From Halorussus halobius (lineage in GTDB: Archaea > Halobacteriota > Halobacteria > Halobacteriales > Haladaptataceae), in the NCBI RefSeq assembly GCF_004765805.1, contig NZ_SBIU01000005.1, positions 1-64,000 on the forward strand: a stretch of DNA of 64,000 bases. The letters run 5' to 3'. A program made the position numbers and the translations under genes. Numbering within the stretch: position 1 is the first letter of the stretch; each line of letters starts with the position of its first letter. Shown here one piece after another: positions 61,125-64,000 of this stretch. A model generated the notes under the pieces. It saw only the letters and a list, made by a program, of their open reading frames with translations. It had not been told where the DNA came from and did not search any database.

Positions 61125-62114
61125 ATGACACGGGTCGCGGCCGGCGGGCGGCTCCACTTCGGATTCCTGAACCTCTCGCTGGCCCACGAGCGCCTCTACG
61201 GCTCGCTCGGGGTCGCGCTCGACGAGCCGCTCGCGGTCGTGACTGCCGACCCCGCCGAGGCGGTTCGGTGCGACCACGAGACCGGCCGCGAGTACGCCCG
61301 GCGCGCGGTCGAACTGCTCGACGTCCGGGGCGCCGACGTGACCGTCGAGCGAACCCTGCCCCGCCACGTCGGGCTCGGGAGCGGGACCCAGCTCGCGCTC
61401 GCCGTCCTCGCGTCGGTGGCTCGCGCGCACGGCCGCGAGCCGCGGGTCCGCGAGCGAGCGCCCGAACTCGGCCGTGGCGGGCGGAGCGGCGTCGGCGTCG
61501 CGGCGTTTTCGTCGGGTGGGTTCGTCCTCGACGCCGGCCATCCCACCGAGCGGTTCACCGCCGACCGGCCGCCCGAGGGCGAGTGGTCGGTCCCGCCAGT
61601 CGCGGCCCGCCACGAGGTGCCCGACGACTGGCGGTTCGTAATCGCGCTCCCCGACGCCGAGCCGGGGCGGAGCGGCGACGGCGAGGACGCGAGCATGCGG
61701 TCGGTGGTCGAGCGCGCCGACCCCGCGCTGGCCGACGAAATCGCGACGGTCGTCACTCGGCGCGTCCTCCCCGCGGTGGCGACCGGCGACCCGGAGGCGT
61801 TCGGGGCGGCGGTCGCGGAGGTTGGCCGGCTCAACGGCGCGTGGTACGCCGACGAGCAGGGCGGCGTCTACCGACCGCCGGTGGGTCGGCTGGTGTCGGC
61901 GCTGTCGGAGTCGCCGGCGATAGCAGGCGCTGGCCAGTCGTCGTGGGGGCCGGCAGTGTACGGCGTGACCACTGCGGACCGGGCGGCGACCGCCCGCGAG
62001 GCGGCCCGGGAGGCGCTGTCGGCGACCGACGTCGGCGGCGAGGTGGTGGTCGCCGAGCCGCGAAACCGGGGTGCTCGAGTCGGAGACGGTGATGGCGAAG
62101 CCCTCTCGGGATAA
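61125..62114 (+). CDS. Beta-ribofuranosylaminobenzene 5'-phosphate synthase homologue
   Basis: 329 residues. GHMP-like fold: N-terminal RVAAGGRLHFGFLNLSLAHERLYGSLGVALDEP (family hallmark), VERTLPRHVGLGSGTQLALAV (GHMP loop), GRGGRSGVGVAAFSSGGFVLDAG. In methanogens this enzyme condenses PRPP and 4-aminobenzoate for tetrahydromethanopterin. Haloarchaea do not make methanopterin, so the product here is uncertain (a pterin/folate-like cofactor is inferred). Confidence 0.88.
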   Translation: MTRVAAGGRLHFGFLNLSLAHERLYGSLGVALDEPLAVVTADPAEAVRCDHETGREYARRAVELLDVRGADVTVERTLPRHVGLGSGTQLALAVLASVARAHGREPRVRERAPELGRGGRSGVGVAAFSSGGFVLDAGHPTERFTADRPPEGEWSVPPVAARHEVPDDWRFVIALPDAEPGRSGDGEDASMRSVVERADPALADEIATVVTRRVLPAVATGDPEAFGAAVAEVGRLNGAWYADEQGGVYRPPVGRLVSALSESPAIAGAGQSSWGPAVYGVTTADRAATAREAAREALSATDVGGEVVVAEPRNRGARVGDGDGEALSG

Positions 62115-62389
62115 GCGGACTGGCGGTCGCGGGTGGAGTCGCGGCGCCGCCGTCACAGCGGCGACGCCGCGACCGAACGCCTGCGTCGACTGACTCGCCG
62201 ACGTGCTGCCCGCGACCGCGCGAAGCGTCCGGGCCGGTCTGGTCCCGTCCTCGTATTTGAAGCTTCGCGTGCGCTCCGACGGCTCGGAGTCGCCGGCTCG
62301 GGTCGCGGACTGACGCCCGGCGCGTCCCAGCGAGTCGGTTCATGCTACCGGGCGGCAAGCTTTTCACGACACCGCCCCAATCCGGGCGC
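62115..62389. other. Intergenic region upstream of the GTPase
   Basis: 275 bases with no gene. A short AT-rich patch near 62252-62262 (gtatttgaag) and a CAAGCTTTT run at about 62357-62365 could be promoter parts for the gene at 62390. Otherwise GC-rich and featureless. Confidence 0.5.
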
Positions 62390-64000
62390 ATGAGCGCCGA
62401 CAGGGCGGCGTTACAGCGCGCCCTCGACCGCGGCGAACGGGAAGGCGGCAGCGTCGAGTTCAAGGAACGACTCACGCGGGACCTCCACCTCGCCGAGGGC
62501 CGGATGGAGAGCCTCGCGGCCCAACTCCGCCATCGGGTGCTCTCGGGCGACGGCGAGGCCACTTACGTTGTGGGCGTGACCGACGACGGCGGCATCGCGG
62601 GAATCGCTCAAGACGCCTTCTCGGAGTCGATGGACGTGCTCAGCCTGCTGGCCGAGGAAGCCGGCGCGCACATCGAGGACGTCCAGACGTGGGGCATCGA
62701 CGCCGACGGAGCGGTAGCGACGACCGGCGACCGCGACGCGGACGGTCTCGTCGGCGTGGCGACCATCCGGGAGGGCGCGATGCTCGACACCGATGGCGAG
62801 CACATCGTCGTCGGGACGGCGGGCCACGTCGACCACGGCAAGTCCACGCTCGTCGGCTCGCTGGTGACCGGCGAGCCCGACGACGGCGAGGGCGTCACGC
62901 GGGCGTACCTCGACGTCCAACCCCACGAGGTCGAGCGCGGCCTCTCCGCGGACCTCTCGTACGCGGTCTACGGCTTCGACGGGGAGGGCTCGGTACGGAT
63001 GGACAACCCCCACCGCAAGTCCGACCGGGCGCGGGTGGTCGAAGAGAGCGACCAGCTCGTCTCGTTCGTGGATACGGTCGGCCACGAGCCGTGGCTTCGC
63101 ACGACGATTCGGGGCCTCGTGGGCCAGAAGCTCGACTACGGCCTGCTGACGGTGGCGGCCGACGACGGCCCGACCAAGACCACCCGCGAACACCTCGGCG
63201 TCCTGCTCGCGACCGAACTCCCCACCATCGTCGCAATCACCAAGGTCGACGCGGTGAGCGACGAGCGCGTGGCCGAGGTCGAGCGCGAGGTCGAGCGCCT
63301 GCTCAGAGACGTCGACAAGACGCCCCTGCTGGTCGAGCGCCACGGCGTCGACGCGGCGGTCGAGGAGATAAGCGAGGACGTCGTGCCGGTGGTGTCGACC
63401 AGCGCGGTCACGATGGACGGCCTCGACACCCTCGACGAGCTGTTCGAGCGCCTGCCCAAGACTACCGCCCAGTCCGGACCGTTCCGGATGTACGTCGACC
63501 GGACGTACTCGGTGACGGGCGTGGGCGCGGTCGCGTCGGGCACCGTGATGTCGGGCGCGGTCGAGGCGGGCGACGAGCTCCTGCTCGGCCCGATGGCCGA
63601 CGGGGCGTTCCGCGAGGTCGAGGTCCGGTCGATCGAGATGCACTACCACCGAGTCGACCGGGCGGAGGCGGGCCGCATCGTCGGCATCGCTCTGAAGGGC
63701 GTCCGCGAGGCGGACGTCGAGCGCGGGATGGTCCTGCTGCCGGCCGACGCCGACCCCGACCCGGTCCGGGAGTTCGAGGCCGAGGTGGTCGTGCTCAACC
63801 ATCCGACCCGCATCGGCGACGGCTACGAGCCGGTGGTCCACCTCGAGACCATCAGCGAGGCCGTGGAGTTCCACCCCCGCGGGGGCCAGCTGTTGCCCGG
63901 CGATTCGGGGACCACCACGGTCCGGTTCAAGTTCAAGCCCTACCTCGTCGAGGAGGGCCAGCGGTTCGTGTTCCGCGAGGGCCAGAGCAAGGGCGTCGGC
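62390..64000 (+). CDS. GTPBP1-like translational GTPase (3' truncated by window edge)
   Basis: At least 537 residues in frame to the window end. N-terminal ~130-residue domain, then G1 GHVDHGKST at 145-153, G3 DTVGHE near 227, G4 ITKVD near 283 and an EF-Tu-like domain II (SGPFRMYVDRTYSVTGVGAVASGTVMSG). This order fits the GTPBP1/GTPBP2 group rather than EF-1 alpha. Role in translation or RNA turnover is inferred from eukaryotic relatives. The C-terminal end is outside the window. Confidence 0.9.
   Translation, partial: MSADRAALQRALDRGEREGGSVEFKERLTRDLHLAEGRMESLAAQLRHRVLSGDGEATYVVGVTDDGGIAGIAQDAFSESMDVLSLLAEEAGAHIEDVQTWGIDADGAVATTGDRDADGLVGVATIREGAMLDTDGEHIVVGTAGHVDHGKSTLVGSLVTGEPDDGEGVTRAYLDVQPHEVERGLSADLSYAVYGFDGEGSVRMDNPHRKSDRARVVEESDQLVSFVDTVGHEPWLRTTIRGLVGQKLDYGLLTVAADDGPTKTTREHLGVLLATELPTIVAITKVDAVSDERVAEVEREVERLLRDVDKTPLLVERHGVDAAVEEISEDVVPVVSTSAVTMDGLDTLDELFERLPKTTAQSGPFRMYVDRTYSVTGVGAVASGTVMSGAVEAGDELLLGPMADGAFREVEVRSIEMHYHRVDRAEAGRIVGIALKGVREADVERGMVLLPADADPDPVREFEAEVVVLNHPTRIGDGYEPVVHLETISEAVEFHPRGGQLLPGDSGTTTVRFKFKPYLVEEGQRFVFREGQSKGVG

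Overview
The window is a chromosomal segment of a halophilic archaeon (class Halobacteria). Evidence: GC-rich DNA with strong third-position GC bias, very acidic proteins, mostly TATA-driven and apparently leaderless genes, and archaeal signature genes. These include separate GMP synthase subunit A, GTP cyclohydrolase III, PriS and GINS51, CDC48, Cbf5, archaeal CMP kinase, DUF2070, HalOD1 and Bat-type HTH proteins. An intron-containing elongator tRNA-Met also fits. The genus cannot be fixed from sequence alone. The region is largely housekeeping core, with a few accessory patches and a family of large palindromic intergenic elements.

Layout. 1-8.4 kb: an orphan N6-adenine DNA methylase, guaAA, a DUF2070 membrane protein, a Bat-like regulator, then a gene-poor stretch with one Nudix gene ending at tRNA-Thr(TGT). 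8.4-18.8 kb: pgk with a GNAT gene, a LivK-type solute-binding protein whose two lobes are in swapped order, two small genes, a complete livHMGF operon with ATGA overlaps, a CBS/zinc-ribbon protein, gch3 and a cold-shock gene. 19-25.8 kb: udk, a small conserved protein, tRNA-Ser(TGA) with a nearby copy of its 3' end, a GT-A-like protein, a VOC protein, a UDG-family Fe-S protein, a DUF7504-like/HalOD1 pair and a Tat-exported cupredoxin.

25.8-31.4 kb: shikimate genes aroC and aroA, separated by a palindromic element and a 20-bp minisatellite, then small membrane proteins, a thioesterase and an alpha/beta hydrolase. 31.4-41.3 kb: an Hsp20-like small protein translationally coupled to CDC48, GINS51-PriS, a PH-like membrane protein, an ABC-2 exporter and gatB. 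41.4-50 kb: a histidine kinase, then a coiled-coil protein-SMC-ScpA cluster, mtnP and a TRAM protein. 50-64 kb: a DICT protein, an EamA transporter, a CBS protein, intron-bearing tRNA-Met, cmk-cbf5, an M14-like deacylase, tRNA-Pro(GGG), a methyltransferase, ilvD, a GT-B glycosyltransferase, a beta-RFAP synthase homologue, and a GTPBP1-like GTPase cut by the window edge.

Most unusual items: (1) the solute-binding protein at 10422-11810 appears circularly permuted; (2) three large palindromic elements with AGCTAGCT cores and one solo end sit between genes; (3) a duplicated tRNA-Ser 3' end lies upstream of the intact tRNA; (4) several perfect intergenic palindromes; (5) a probable internally deleted M50-type membrane protein. 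No rRNA, CRISPR array or recognisable transposase gene was seen.
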